Of a DNA stretch of 64,000 nt, positions 33,586 to 43,489 are shown in pieces. The stretch is from Pseudomonadota bacterium (GTDB lineage: Bacteria > Pseudomonadota > Gammaproteobacteria > Xanthomonadales > Rhodanobacteraceae), in NCBI GenBank assembly GCA_021827205.1, contig JAKAWV010000001.1, positions 348,159 through 412,158 of the forward strand, in the 5' to 3' direction. The notes beneath the pieces were generated by a model. It had not been told where the DNA came from. It did no database searches and saw only the letters and a list, made by a program, of their open reading frames with translations. The translations under genes were made by a program, and so were the position numbers. How positions within the stretch are numbered: position 1 is the stretch's first letter; each line of letters starts with the position of its first letter.

Positions 33586-35859
33586 ATGAAGGCCCGTCTT
33601 TTTTTCCTGCAAGCGTCCCTGGGTTTGGGCCTTGTCCTGACGCCAATGATCGTGCGCGCCACGCCCGCGGATTTCGAGCTGGTCGCGTCGCCAGCCGATC
33701 TTGCAGCGTACTTTCCCACTTATCTCGCCAACGGTTATTTCTCGACCATGAGTTCGCGGCGTGGCACCCGCGCCACGCACGCGTTCATGGTCGCGCTCAT
33801 GGACTACACGCCCGGCGACGTATCGCGTCCCGCGCTGATTCCCGGCTGGAGCGGCATCGATTACTCCGCTGGGCGCGCCTGGCTCAATCGCGTGTCGCTG
33901 ACGCCCAGTGCGTTTCGTGATTACCGCCAGGTTCTGGACATGCATGCCGGCACGCTCACCACGCGTTATCGCTGGGTGAACGGTGGTCGCAGCAGCGACA
34001 TTCTCGTGTCGACCTTCGTCAGTCAGGCCGATCCGCATCTCGCGGCCACTCGGCTCACGCTGACGCCGCGGTTCAGCGGCGCAGTGCGTCTCGAATTCTC
34101 GCTGCGGTTGTGGCCGCCACCAGCGCACCGTTTTGCGCTGGCGCGTCTGACGCTGGCGCAGATGCAGGCCGCCGTTGCCGCATCGGGCCAGTCCCTGCAA
34201 GCCGTGGCCCCGGCGACAGCCGACCGCGCGGCGATCTGGTATCCGGGACAAACCGAGATCGATGCATCCGGTGGCAGCGCCAGGCACCGTGTGCTGTGGG
34301 TGCGGGGGCGGGCTCGCTACGGACTTGTCATGGCCGAGGCGGCAGCCGTGCGCTTCGGGTTGCCGCCGGATACGCCGCCCCCGGTCACGCGACTGCTGAA
34401 GACACCGCATCGGCTTGCGCTTGAGATCCGTCTCGACGTGCGCAAGGGCGCGACTTACACGTTCGAGAAATTCATCGCCGCCTCGCGTGCGGACTGGGGC
34501 GCCGGGGCGCGGACCGATGCGGCTCTTGCCGAGGCGGCGCGGCGCGGTGGGTTCGCCGTGCTGCGCGATCAGCACGTGGCGGCATGGCATCGCCTGTGGC
34601 GTTCGGACATCGTGATCAGCGGCGATCCGGCGATGCAGCGCGCGCTGCATGCCGACCTGTTTTACCTGCTCGAGAACTCGACCGCCGACACGGCGTGGCC
34701 GATGGCGGCATGTGGCTTCAGTCCCAACTATCTGGGGCACGTCTTCTGGGACAACGATTCATGGGACTTTCCGGCGCTGCTGCTGCTGCATCCACGGCGG
34801 GCGAAGTCGCTGGTGATGTTTCGCTATCGGACACTGGGCGCGGCCATGGCGCGTGCCAAGGCGCACGGCTTTCGCGGCGCGATGTATCCGTGGGAGTCCG
34901 ATCCGCAGTACGGCACCAATCAGACCCCGCGGTTTGCCTGGCGCAATGCGTTGCGCGAAATCCACGTCAACGCCGATGTCGCGATCGCGCAGTGGCAGTA
35001 TTACCTCGCGACCGGCGACAAGACCTGGCTGCGCCATTACGGTTGGCCGGTGATCCACGCTGTGGCCCGGTTCTGGGACAGCCGGGTGACCTATGACGCC
35101 GCCAGGCACCGCTACGAGATCCTGCACGTGGTCTCGCCCGACGAGGATTACGACAATGTCGACAACGACACGTTCACGAATGCGGTGGCGCGCAAGGCGC
35201 TCAGAATCGCAGGGCAGGCCGCGCATGTGCTCGGGGTGACCCCCGATCCGCGCTGGGCGACCATCGCCGCCGGGCTTTATCTGCCGTACTCGCGACAACA
35301 GAATCGTTATCTCGATTTCGGCGCCGGCGTCGCGCACGACCGCAAGACCTGGATGGGCAGCACCTTGGCCTGGCTCGTCTATCCTCCGCTCGACCTGCAC
35401 ATGAGCGAGACGGTCCGTCGCAACGACTTCAACTTCGCCTTGCACGCGCTCAAGTCCGACGGTGACGATCCCAACGACATGCTGATGGTCATGCTGTCGG
35501 TCAACGCCGCCACCCTGGGCGATGCACCGGCGGCTTATCACTGGCTGCGGCGCAGCGTGGTTGGCTTCGACAAGCCGCCATTCGATGTGCGCAGCGAAAC
35601 GGTGACCAACAACACGGGCTATCTGTTGTCCGCTTCCGGCGGCTTCGTGCAGAACTTCATCTACGGCTTCACCGGTCTGCGTGTCGAGGGCACGGGCGTC
35701 GAAGCGGTTTACCCGCCGGTATTGCCGCCTGCCTGGCGCGCGCTCACCCTGCGTGACATCGCGATTCGCGGCAAGCGCTACAACATCACGATCACCCGCG
35801 ATGCCGCAGGTGTGACGCAACTGCAGCAAACCCCCACGGGACTCGCGGATGAGCGGTGA
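33586..35859 (+). CDS. secreted GH65-type glycoside hydrolase
   Basis: 757 residues with a signal peptide (hydrophobic stretch at 5-23, cut near the RATPA site), so periplasmic. It has the (alpha/alpha)6 barrel of GH65: GHVFWDNDSWDFPALLLL near 385 and the general acid in HVVSPDEDYDN near 520, followed by YTN-like NDTFTNA. A hydrolytic water-activating residue cannot be assigned by eye. Secreted GH65 members include acid trehalases and a kojibiose hydrolase of Flavobacterium, so it probably removes alpha-glucose from the substrate before uptake. ATG 33586 was preferred to TTG 33559 or 33574 because it starts the signal peptide. It overlaps the MFS gene by 11 bp. Confidence 0.85.
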   Translation: MKARLFFLQASLGLGLVLTPMIVRATPADFELVASPADLAAYFPTYLANGYFSTMSSRRGTRATHAFMVALMDYTPGDVSRPALIPGWSGIDYSAGRAWLNRVSLTPSAFRDYRQVLDMHAGTLTTRYRWVNGGRSSDILVSTFVSQADPHLAATRLTLTPRFSGAVRLEFSLRLWPPPAHRFALARLTLAQMQAAVAASGQSLQAVAPATADRAAIWYPGQTEIDASGGSARHRVLWVRGRARYGLVMAEAAAVRFGLPPDTPPPVTRLLKTPHRLALEIRLDVRKGATYTFEKFIAASRADWGAGARTDAALAEAARRGGFAVLRDQHVAAWHRLWRSDIVISGDPAMQRALHADLFYLLENSTADTAWPMAACGFSPNYLGHVFWDNDSWDFPALLLLHPRRAKSLVMFRYRTLGAAMARAKAHGFRGAMYPWESDPQYGTNQTPRFAWRNALREIHVNADVAIAQWQYYLATGDKTWLRHYGWPVIHAVARFWDSRVTYDAARHRYEILHVVSPDEDYDNVDNDTFTNAVARKALRIAGQAAHVLGVTPDPRWATIAAGLYLPYSRQQNRYLDFGAGVAHDRKTWMGSTLAWLVYPPLDLHMSETVRRNDFNFALHALKSDGDDPNDMLMVMLSVNAATLGDAPAAYHWLRRSVVGFDKPPFDVRSETVTNNTGYLLSASGGFVQNFIYGFTGLRVEGTGVEAVYPPVLPPAWRALTLRDIAIRGKRYNITITRDAAGVTQLQQTPTGLADER

Positions 35860-37156
35860 CAGCCCCGTCGACACCCAGCTCCATGGGCAAGCGCGCGTCA
35901 GCCGCTGGCTGATGCTGGTCTCGCTGTGCCTGAGCTACATGGTTTATGCCGTGCTGCTCAACAGCGTCGGCACGGTGATCCTGCAATCCATCCTCAGCTT
36001 CGGCATCAGCAAGGAGAGCGGCAGCATTCTGGAGGCGTGCAAGGACTTTTCCATCGCGGGGGTGTCTTTCGCGGTCGCTTCGTACCTGCCGCGGCTCGGC
36101 TACCGGCGCGCGATGATGCTCGGGCACACGCTGGTGGCGGCGGCCTGCGTGTTGATGGCGCTGCACCCGCGTTTCGGCACGGCGGAGGTGCTGTTCGCCA
36201 CCATCGGCGTGACCTTCGCGCTGATCAAGGTCAGCGTGTATTCCTCGATCGGTCTACTGACCGCCGACGCCAAGCGCCATGCCAGTCTGATGAACGTGCT
36301 GGAAGGCCTGTTCATGGTCGGCGTGCTCGGCGGCTACTGGCTGTTCGGTGCCTTCATCGACTCCAGGGCGCCGGCCAATCTGGTCTGGGTGCACGTTTAT
36401 TGGCTATTGGCCGGCGCCAGCCTGACCGTGGTCGTGCTGCTCGCACTGGCGCGGCTCGATGAATCCGCGGCGCGCTCGGTCAGCACCGGCAGCGGCGGTG
36501 CATTCGGCGACATGTTGCGCCTGCTGGCCCGGCCCATGGTCTATGTCTTCATCATCTCGATTTTCCTGTACGTGCTGATCGAGCAGGGGCTTGGCACCTG
36601 GCTGCCGACCTTCAATAGCCAGGTTCTGCGCTTGCCGGCTGCGATGAGTGTGCAGATGGCCAGCATTTATGCCGGTTCGCTGGCGCTGGGTCGGTTGCTG
36701 GCCGGTTACGTGCTGCGGCGGGTGTCCTGGTATGCGCTGCTCAGCAGCTGTCTGATCGGCATGATCCTGCTGGTGATCCTGGTCTTGCCGCTGGCGGCGC
36801 ACGTGCACTTGCGTCCCGACGTGAACTGGCTCGATGCGCCGTTCGTGGCCTATGTGTTTCCCCTCATCGGTCTGCTGATGGCGCCGATTTATCCTGCGGT
36901 CAATTCGGTGATGTTGAGTGCGTTGCCCAAGGATCGGCATGCGGCGATGACCGGATTGATCGTGGTGTTCTCCGCGCTGGGTGGAACCTCCGGTTCGTTC
37001 ATCGTGGCTTTCCTGTTCACCCACTTCGGCGGCAGCCATGCCTTTTACATCACCCTGATACCGATGGCGGGAATACTGGTGGCGCTGTTTTTCTTCCGCC
37101 GCGAAACGACAGCCGCGGAGTGGGCTTTGCAGCACGGCCATGCAACGGCGGAGTGA
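35849..37156 (+). CDS. MFS transporter (sugar permease)
   Basis: 435 residues with about twelve hydrophobic segments and a central cytoplasmic loop near 205-225. The first helix pair contains YMVYAVLLNSVGTVILQSIL and the second half SLALGRLLAGYVLRR, in the style of the FucP/Tsg-like or TsgA-like MFS sugar carriers. Between a periplasmic GH65 and a GH39 enzyme, and downstream of a TonB receptor, it is most likely the inner-membrane carrier for the saccharide of this locus. Its start overlaps the end of the GH65 gene, so coupling is tight. Substrate not determinable from sequence. Confidence 0.85.
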   Translation: MSGDSPVDTQLHGQARVSRWLMLVSLCLSYMVYAVLLNSVGTVILQSILSFGISKESGSILEACKDFSIAGVSFAVASYLPRLGYRRAMMLGHTLVAAACVLMALHPRFGTAEVLFATIGVTFALIKVSVYSSIGLLTADAKRHASLMNVLEGLFMVGVLGGYWLFGAFIDSRAPANLVWVHVYWLLAGASLTVVVLLALARLDESAARSVSTGSGGAFGDMLRLLARPMVYVFIISIFLYVLIEQGLGTWLPTFNSQVLRLPAAMSVQMASIYAGSLALGRLLAGYVLRRVSWYALLSSCLIGMILLVILVLPLAAHVHLRPDVNWLDAPFVAYVFPLIGLLMAPIYPAVNSVMLSALPKDRHAAMTGLIVVFSALGGTSGSFIVAFLFTHFGGSHAFYITLIPMAGILVALFFFRRETTAAEWALQHGHATAE

Positions 37157-37193
37157 ACCAAATCAGTTTTCCGGGTTCATATGGACTGCTTCG

Positions 37194-38801
37194 ATGCACA
37201 CCACTTCATCATTACCTGCGAGCCTCATGTCCTTGATCTGCGTGATCGTACGCCGCGCGATGCGCCGCGCGGCCTGGGTGATCCCCCTGTTCGCGTTGCA
37301 CTCCGTTTGTGCATTGGCGCAGACCGCGCTGCCGGCCAAAACCATCCCGATCGAGCTGGATGCGCAGGCTGCCGGCCAGCCCTTTCCGCATTTCTGGGAG
37401 CGCATGTTCGGCTCCGGTCGCGCGGTGCTGGCGCTGCGCGCGGACTACCGGCGCGACCTGTCGATGGTCAAGCGCGCCACCGGTTTCGACTACGTGCGTT
37501 TCCACGGCATCTTCGATCGCCACGTCGGCCTGTTCCACCTCGGCAAGGATGGCAAGCCGGTCTACAACTTCTCCTACGTCGACCAGATCTACGACGGCCT
37601 GCTGGCGCGCGGGGTCAAACCTTACGTCGAACTGGGCTTCATGCCGCGCGAGCTGGCCGCCGATCCCGCCGATACCAACGGCTTCTGGTATCACCCGATC
37701 ACCTCGCCGCCGAAGAGCTACAAGCTGTGGGACGCGATGATCCGCGCCTTCGCGCGCCACCTGGTCGCGCGCTACGGCATCGACGAAGTCTCCACCTGGT
37801 ACTTCGAAGTGTGGAACGAGCCCAACCTGAACTTCTGGGCGGGCAAGCCCAAGCAGGCGACTTATTTCAAGCTGTACGCCGACACCGCGCGCGCGCTCCA
37901 CGAAGTCAGTCCGCGTCTGCGCGTGGGTGGTCCGGCCACCGCACAGACGGCGTGGGTGCGTGCCTTCCTCGACTACACCCACGTGCACGACATCCCGGTG
38001 GACTTTCTCAGCGCGCACGTGTACGGCGACGACACCGCCGCGAACGTGTTCCACAAAGATGAGCACATCCCGCGCCGTGCCATGGTGTGCGATGCCGTGG
38101 CCAAGGTGCACCGCGAGATCGGGCAGTCGCCTTACCCGCACCTGCCGTTCATCCTCAGCGAGTTCAATGCCACCTACATGAACCTGCCCAACGTCACCGA
38201 CTCGGCCTACATGGGTCCGTGGCTGGCCGGCACCGTGGACCGCTGCGCCGGCAAGGTGACCATGATGAGCTACTGGACCTTCTCGGACGTGTTCGAGGAG
38301 CAGGGCGTGGTGAAGACGCCGTTCTACGGTGGCTACGGTCTGGTCTCGGCGTATGGCATGCGCAAGCCGGCGTTCAATGCCTTCGCGCTGCTGCACAAGC
38401 TCGGCCACACCCGGCTGCCGGTGCGGGGCGCGGACGTGATCGCCACGCGCCGTCGCGACGGCACGCTGGCGCTGGCGCTGTGGAACTACGCGCCGCCGGT
38501 CAATCTGACGGCGCAGTATGTCGATCGCGCGCCGACGCAGGCCGCCAAGCGCTTCGACGTGCGCTTGGCTCACCTCGCCGCCGGCAGCTACGCCACGCTG
38601 TGGCGCGTCGGTCGCCATCACGCCGACGTGATGCGCCTGTACGACGCCATGGGGCGTCCGGCTTATCCATCACGCCTGCAGATCCGGCGGTTGCGCCGCG
38701 CCGGCATGCTGGCGCCACCCCAGGTGTTGCCGATCCACGACGGCCGCATCCAGGTGACGTTGCCGCCATATGGCCTGGCCCTGCTCGAGGTGCATCCCTG
38801 A
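37194..38801 (+). CDS. secreted GH39-family glycosidase
   Basis: About 535 residues. A signal peptide is present: the hydrophobic segment AAWVIPLFALHSVCALAQ follows two Arg. The GH39 barrel has the acid/base Glu in EVWNEPNLNFW near residue 206 and the nucleophile Glu in ILSEFNATY near 321, with the typical SAHVYGDD between. A small C-terminal beta domain follows. GH39 enzymes are retaining beta-xylosidases or related exo-enzymes acting on xylose, iduronate or arabinose units. The start is uncertain: 37194, 37227 and 37260 are all in frame, and 37260 gives the cleanest signal peptide. It ends the LacI-regulated operon, so the natural substrate probably contains both alpha-glucose and a beta-linked pentose; that is inference. 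Confidence 0.82.
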   Translation: MHTTSSLPASLMSLICVIVRRAMRRAAWVIPLFALHSVCALAQTALPAKTIPIELDAQAAGQPFPHFWERMFGSGRAVLALRADYRRDLSMVKRATGFDYVRFHGIFDRHVGLFHLGKDGKPVYNFSYVDQIYDGLLARGVKPYVELGFMPRELAADPADTNGFWYHPITSPPKSYKLWDAMIRAFARHLVARYGIDEVSTWYFEVWNEPNLNFWAGKPKQATYFKLYADTARALHEVSPRLRVGGPATAQTAWVRAFLDYTHVHDIPVDFLSAHVYGDDTAANVFHKDEHIPRRAMVCDAVAKVHREIGQSPYPHLPFILSEFNATYMNLPNVTDSAYMGPWLAGTVDRCAGKVTMMSYWTFSDVFEEQGVVKTPFYGGYGLVSAYGMRKPAFNAFALLHKLGHTRLPVRGADVIATRRRDGTLALALWNYAPPVNLTAQYVDRAPTQAAKRFDVRLAHLAAGSYATLWRVGRHHADVMRLYDAMGRPAYPSRLQIRRLRRAGMLAPPQVLPIHDGRIQVTLPPYGLALLEVHP

Positions 38802-38817
38802 GCAAGCGGCCGGAGTG

Positions 38818-40220
38818 TCAGGCGCCGGCTTTGGCCCTGGGCGGATCGAAGCTCAGTGGGCTGTCGATCCAGTGTTTGCGCGCGGTGCTCCAGGCGCCGA
38901 TGGCGAAGCTCCAGGTGATCACCAGCACGGGCGCGCCACCCCACAGCGGGCCGAAGCGTTCGAGCAAGGCGTAACCCAGCCAGATCGTGCCCATCTGGCC
39001 GAAGATGGTGATCACCGTGACCACGCTGCGCAAAATGACGTTGACCGGCAGACTCAGATACAACGCCAGCGTGGCCAGCGCCAGCGGCGGCGCCAGGATC
39101 GCCGTGGTGGCGAGGATGGATACCAGCGCGTGCGGAGCGATCAGCAGCGCGGCCAGGCCGGTGAACACGAAGGCGCTGAGGATGGCGCCGGGCAGCACAC
39201 CGAGAAAACTGTCCACCAGTTGCGCCTTGAACACGGCGCGCGTATCCGGCGCCAGGGTGAAGTACAGCTCGACCAGACTCGGTTGCAGGCGCGGCATGCC
39301 GGTACCGACCACGTTCAGGCCGCTCATGGCGAAGAAGGTGGCGTAGCCGGCGATCATGCCGACCTGCGCGCTGTGCCCAAGCGCCAGCGCGTACACCGCT
39401 ACGAAGGCGCCCCACAGCAGCCAGCGCACCAGCCAGCCGCGCGGCTGTTCGTGCGGCAGCAGCAGCGCGCGCAGCATGGCGCGCTGTCGCCCCGGCGTCG
39501 ATGTGGCATGGTAACGCGCGGCCTCGCGCTGCAATAGCGCGCTGGCGCCGTGCTCGGACCAGCCGTTGAGGCGCTGCATCAGCTTGCCGCGCGGCACGTT
39601 GGATGTCGTGTTGTTGCCGCGACGCATCGGCTCGGACGCCAGCAGCGGCGAATCCGGCAGCGGCGGGTCGCCAATCGGAAACAATCGCTGCCAGGTCATG
39701 CGCAGCATGAGCGCAGCCAGCAACAGCGCCACCAACGGCAGCAACGGGTTGTTCAGCGCCGGTTCGATGCTCAGCCAGAACGGCTGCGGAATGAAGCGTG
39801 CACCAATGATCAATACCCAGATCAGAAATCCGCTGCGCGAGCCGCTGGTGATCAGCACGGCCCAGGCGATGGCCAATGCGTCGACAGCCAGTGCCAGCCA
39901 GCCCACCGGCAGACCCCAGTGCAGACTGGTAAGCGCGCACGGCAGCAGCCAGAACAGCAGCGCCCACAGTGCGGCCGCGCCAGCCAGCGCGCGGCGGAAA
40001 TCCGGCAGCAGCATGGTTTCCTTGCGCGCCAGGCCTTTCAGCGTGACGCCGGCCAGCAGCCACGCAAACCACAGCGCGGACGCGGCAAGCATCGCGCCGC
40101 CGTACAGCGCCTTGCCGCCGGCAAGCGCCAGCGCGATGGCGCCGGCCAGCATCAGCAGCAACAGCAGCGCGGCCACCCACGCCTGGCGCAGCGGCAGCAG
40201 CACCAAGGTCCAGACCGCCC

Positions 40221-40224
<4 letters not shown>
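38818..40224 (-). CDS. ABC transporter membrane subunit (ABC-2 type), unknown substrate
   Basis: 468 residues with roughly ten to eleven hydrophobic segments in two groups, split by a soluble stretch near 190-245 that contains PIGDPPLPDSP and a polar linker. No recognisable named family. It is coupled by an ATGA overlap to the ATP-binding protein encoded upstream, so the two form an exporter-type ABC system. ATG 40224 was chosen because it is the coupled start; the frame continues further upstream only as an alternative reading of the ATPase gene. Similar pairs in Xanthomonadales are annotated only as ABC transporter permease. It is convergent with the GH39 gene and unlikely to belong to the sugar operon. 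Confidence 0.8.
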
Positions 40225-41141
<917 letters not shown>

Positions 41142-41301
41142 TCCGGTGATCCTGCGGGGCGGGTCTGGCGTGCGAGCATGACGCAAATCGCGCGCGCTGC
41201 GCAGTATGCGGGTGATCCGAGGTTGCATCGCGGCATCTCGCGGCCTGCGCGCCACGCGCTGATCTGGCGGCGCATTTCCGTCAACCCGTTAGACTTCACC
41301 G

Positions 41302-41901
41302 GTGGACTCAAGTTGCGCCGATCTGCCGCTGTTCCCATTGTCCACCGTGCTTTTTCCCGGTGGTCGCCTGCAATTGCGCGTGTTCGAACCGCGCTATGTC
41401 GATCTGGTGCGCGAGTGCACGCGCGCGCAGCGACCATTCGGCGTGAATCTCATCATGCAAGGGCATGAAGCCGGCGTGCCGGCAACGCCGGTCGCGGTGG
41501 GCACGCTGGCCCTCATCCGCGATTTTTTCACCCTGCGCGATGGTTTGCTGGGCATCCTCGCCGAGGGCGGCCAGCGCTACCGCGTGCTGCGCACGCGCGT
41601 GCGCGGCGATGGCCAACTGCGCGCCGATGTCGCGCTGTGGCCGCAGGAACCGGCGCAACCGCTGCCGCCGGAATTCGGTCTGCTGGCGGCGATTCTTGAT
41701 CGCCTGCTCGAGGCCTATGCACGCGATGCGCCCGTGCTTTACGACGCCGCGCAGTTGGACGACGCGGTGTGGGTTGGCTGGCGCCTGGCCGAGCTGCTGC
41801 CGCTGACACCCGATGAGCGCCAGAGCTTGCTCGAAACGGATGATGCGCTGGCGCGGCTGACCACGCTCAACGTGCTGCTGCCGCGCTTCCAGCGCGATTG
41901 A
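41302..41901 (+). CDS. LON peptidase substrate-binding-domain protein
   Basis: 199 residues resembling the N-terminal domain of Lon without its ATPase or protease parts. It begins LPLFPLSTVLFPGG and RVFEPRYVDLV, then FGVNLI, GTLALI and the GQRYRVL segment, and ends in a helical half with LLPLTPDERQSLLE. Stand-alone proteins of this type are common in Proteobacteria and their role is not settled. The start is a GTG at 41302 that puts the first family strand at residue 8. The SDR gene follows 13 bp downstream, in likely operon. Ordinary chromosomal gene. Confidence 0.87.
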   Translation: MDSSCADLPLFPLSTVLFPGGRLQLRVFEPRYVDLVRECTRAQRPFGVNLIMQGHEAGVPATPVAVGTLALIRDFFTLRDGLLGILAEGGQRYRVLRTRVRGDGQLRADVALWPQEPAQPLPPEFGLLAAILDRLLEAYARDAPVLYDAAQLDDAVWVGWRLAELLPLTPDERQSLLETDDALARLTTLNVLLPRFQRD

Positions 41902-41914
41902 CGAGAACCCACGC

Positions 41915-42736
41915 ATGACCACGCTCGCGGGCAAGACTCTGTTTATCACCGGTGCCTCGCGCGGCATCGGCCTCGCCATCGGTCTGCGCGCCGCGCGCGA
42001 TGGCGCCAACGTGGTCATCGCCGCCAAAAGCGATGCGCCCAACCCCAAGCTGCCTGGCACCATCCACAGCGCGGCGCAGGCCATCGAGGCCGCCGGCGGG
42101 CACGCGCTGGCGGCGCGCATGGATATCCGCGACGCCGACCAGATCGATGCGGCGGTCGCCGCCGCCGTGGCGCGCTTCGGCGGCATCGATATTCTGGTCA
42201 ACAACGCCAGCGCGATCTGGCTGGCGGATACGCCCGGCACGCCGGTCAAGCGCTTCGATCTGATGCACCAGGTGAACACGCGCGGCACGTTCCTGATGAC
42301 CCAGGCCTGCCTGCCCTGGCTCGAGCACGCTGACAATCCGCATGTGCTGATGCTGGCGCCGCCGCCGAATCTGGCACCGCGGTGGTTTGCTCGGCACACC
42401 GCCTACACCATCGCCAAGTACGGCATGAGCCTGTGCGTGCTGGGCATGAGCGCCGAGTTCGCTGCGCGCGGCATCGCCGTCAACGCGCTGTGGCCGAGGA
42501 CGGTGATCGCCACCGCCGCGGTGGCCATGCTCGGCGATGCGGTGCGCCCCGAGCACTGCCGCAAGCCCGACATCGTCGCCGATGCCGCGCATTGGCTATT
42601 GACGCAGCCAGCGCGCACCTGCACAGGGCGCTTCGCCATCGATGAGGACATTCTGCGCGGCGCCGGGGTCAGCGACCTTGATTGCTACGCCGTGCAGTCC
42701 GGTGTGTCCCTGCTGCCGGATTTATTTCTCGACTGA
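41915..42736 (+). CDS. SDR-family oxidoreductase, HSDL2-like
   Basis: 273-residue classical short-chain dehydrogenase. It has TGASRGIGLAIGLR near residues 11-24, NNAS near 91, and a TAYTIAKYGMS active-site Tyr-Lys pair near 163. The insertion KSDAPNPKLPGTIHSAAQAIE after the nucleotide loop is characteristic of the HSDL2-type group, whose substrates are uncertain in bacteria. Both the LAPPPN segment in place of the usual ISS serine strand and the missing catalytic Ser are normal in that group as I recall, but I cannot confirm that. Directly after its stop begins the 77-bp heptanucleotide repeat array. Confidence 0.85.
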   Translation: MTTLAGKTLFITGASRGIGLAIGLRAARDGANVVIAAKSDAPNPKLPGTIHSAAQAIEAAGGHALAARMDIRDADQIDAAVAAAVARFGGIDILVNNASAIWLADTPGTPVKRFDLMHQVNTRGTFLMTQACLPWLEHADNPHVLMLAPPPNLAPRWFARHTAYTIAKYGMSLCVLGMSAEFAARGIAVNALWPRTVIATAAVAMLGDAVRPEHCRKPDIVADAAHWLLTQPARTCTGRFAIDEDILRGAGVSDLDCYAVQSGVSLLPDLFLD

Positions 42737-42740
42737 GCGA

Positions 42741-42817
42741 GACTCGGGACTCGGGACTCGGGACTCGGGACTCGGGACTCGGGACTCGGGACTCGGGACT
42801 CGGGACTCGGGACTCGG
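42741..42817. repeat. 11-copy tandem array of a 7-bp unit, then a hairpin
   Basis: The unit GACTCGG is repeated eleven times without error over 77 bp, starting 4 bp past the SDR stop. At 42839-42858 a hairpin follows: CTTCCCGC and GCGGGAAG around CGGC. The unit length is not a multiple of three, and the array is fully uniform, so slippage is expected. The rest of 42737-43033 contains no supported gene. Confidence 0.95.
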
Positions 42818-43033
42818 AACGAGCGCGGTGCGGTTTTACTTCCCGCCGGCGCGGGAAGGCAGCAAAGGAGCGAGATGATGTTTCCGCTCAGCAGGACAAC
42901 GCGCTGCGCAGTTGGACCGGCCCTTTCCTGGCGTCGGTCATCTCCCGCCCACTCGCGTGCGTTCGCGCGATCCCACTTGCAAGTCGCGTGGTCGCCGCCA
43001 ACTCGAAAGATCCCCATCAACATCGAGGTCAGC

Positions 43034-43471
43034 ATGAAATACCTGCACAGCATGATCCGCGTGCGCGATCTGGACGCGACGCTGAGGTTTTTCCGCGACG
43101 GACTGGGCCTTGCGGAAACGCGCCGCCGCGAATTTGCGCAGGGCCGCTACACACTGGTGTTTCTCGCCGCCGATGAAAGCCCCGAGGCCGAGATCGAGTT
43201 GACCTGGAACTGGCCGCCCGCTGACGGCGGTGCGCCCGAGGACTACGGCAGTGCGCGCAATTTCGGCCATCTGGCGTTTCGCGTGGACGACATCTACGCC
43301 ACTTGCGCGCACCTGCAGGCCATGGGCGTGACCATCAACCGGCCGCCGCGCGATGGCCACATGGCCTTCGTGCGCTCGCCCGATCTGATTTCGATCGAGC
43401 TGCTGCAGAAGGGCGCTGCGCTGGCGCCGGTCGAGCCGTGGCGATCCATGCCCAATAGCGGCGTCTGGTAA
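43034..43471 (+). CDS. gloA: lactoylglutathione lyase (glyoxalase I)
   Basis: 145-residue VOC-fold metalloenzyme that isomerises the hemithioacetal of methylglyoxal and glutathione. Metal ligands can be placed by analogy with E. coli GloA: His5 in KYLHSMIRV, Glu in AEIELTWNW near 57, His in NFGHLAF near 77, and Glu in SIELLQK near 123. The start ATG 43034 lies at the family N-terminus; the frame is open upstream but holds no family sequence. It is separated from the SDR gene by the 7-bp repeat array, so its promoter region may vary in length between strains. Confidence 0.9.
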   Translation: MKYLHSMIRVRDLDATLRFFRDGLGLAETRRREFAQGRYTLVFLAADESPEAEIELTWNWPPADGGAPEDYGSARNFGHLAFRVDDIYATCAHLQAMGVTINRPPRDGHMAFVRSPDLISIELLQKGAALAPVEPWRSMPNSGVW

Positions 43472-43489
43472 GGCGTCCTGCACGCTGGC

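Noticed and set aside
42741..42817. CRISPR array
   Set aside because: The units are 7 bp, contiguous and without spacers; this is a simple tandem repeat and no cas genes are present.
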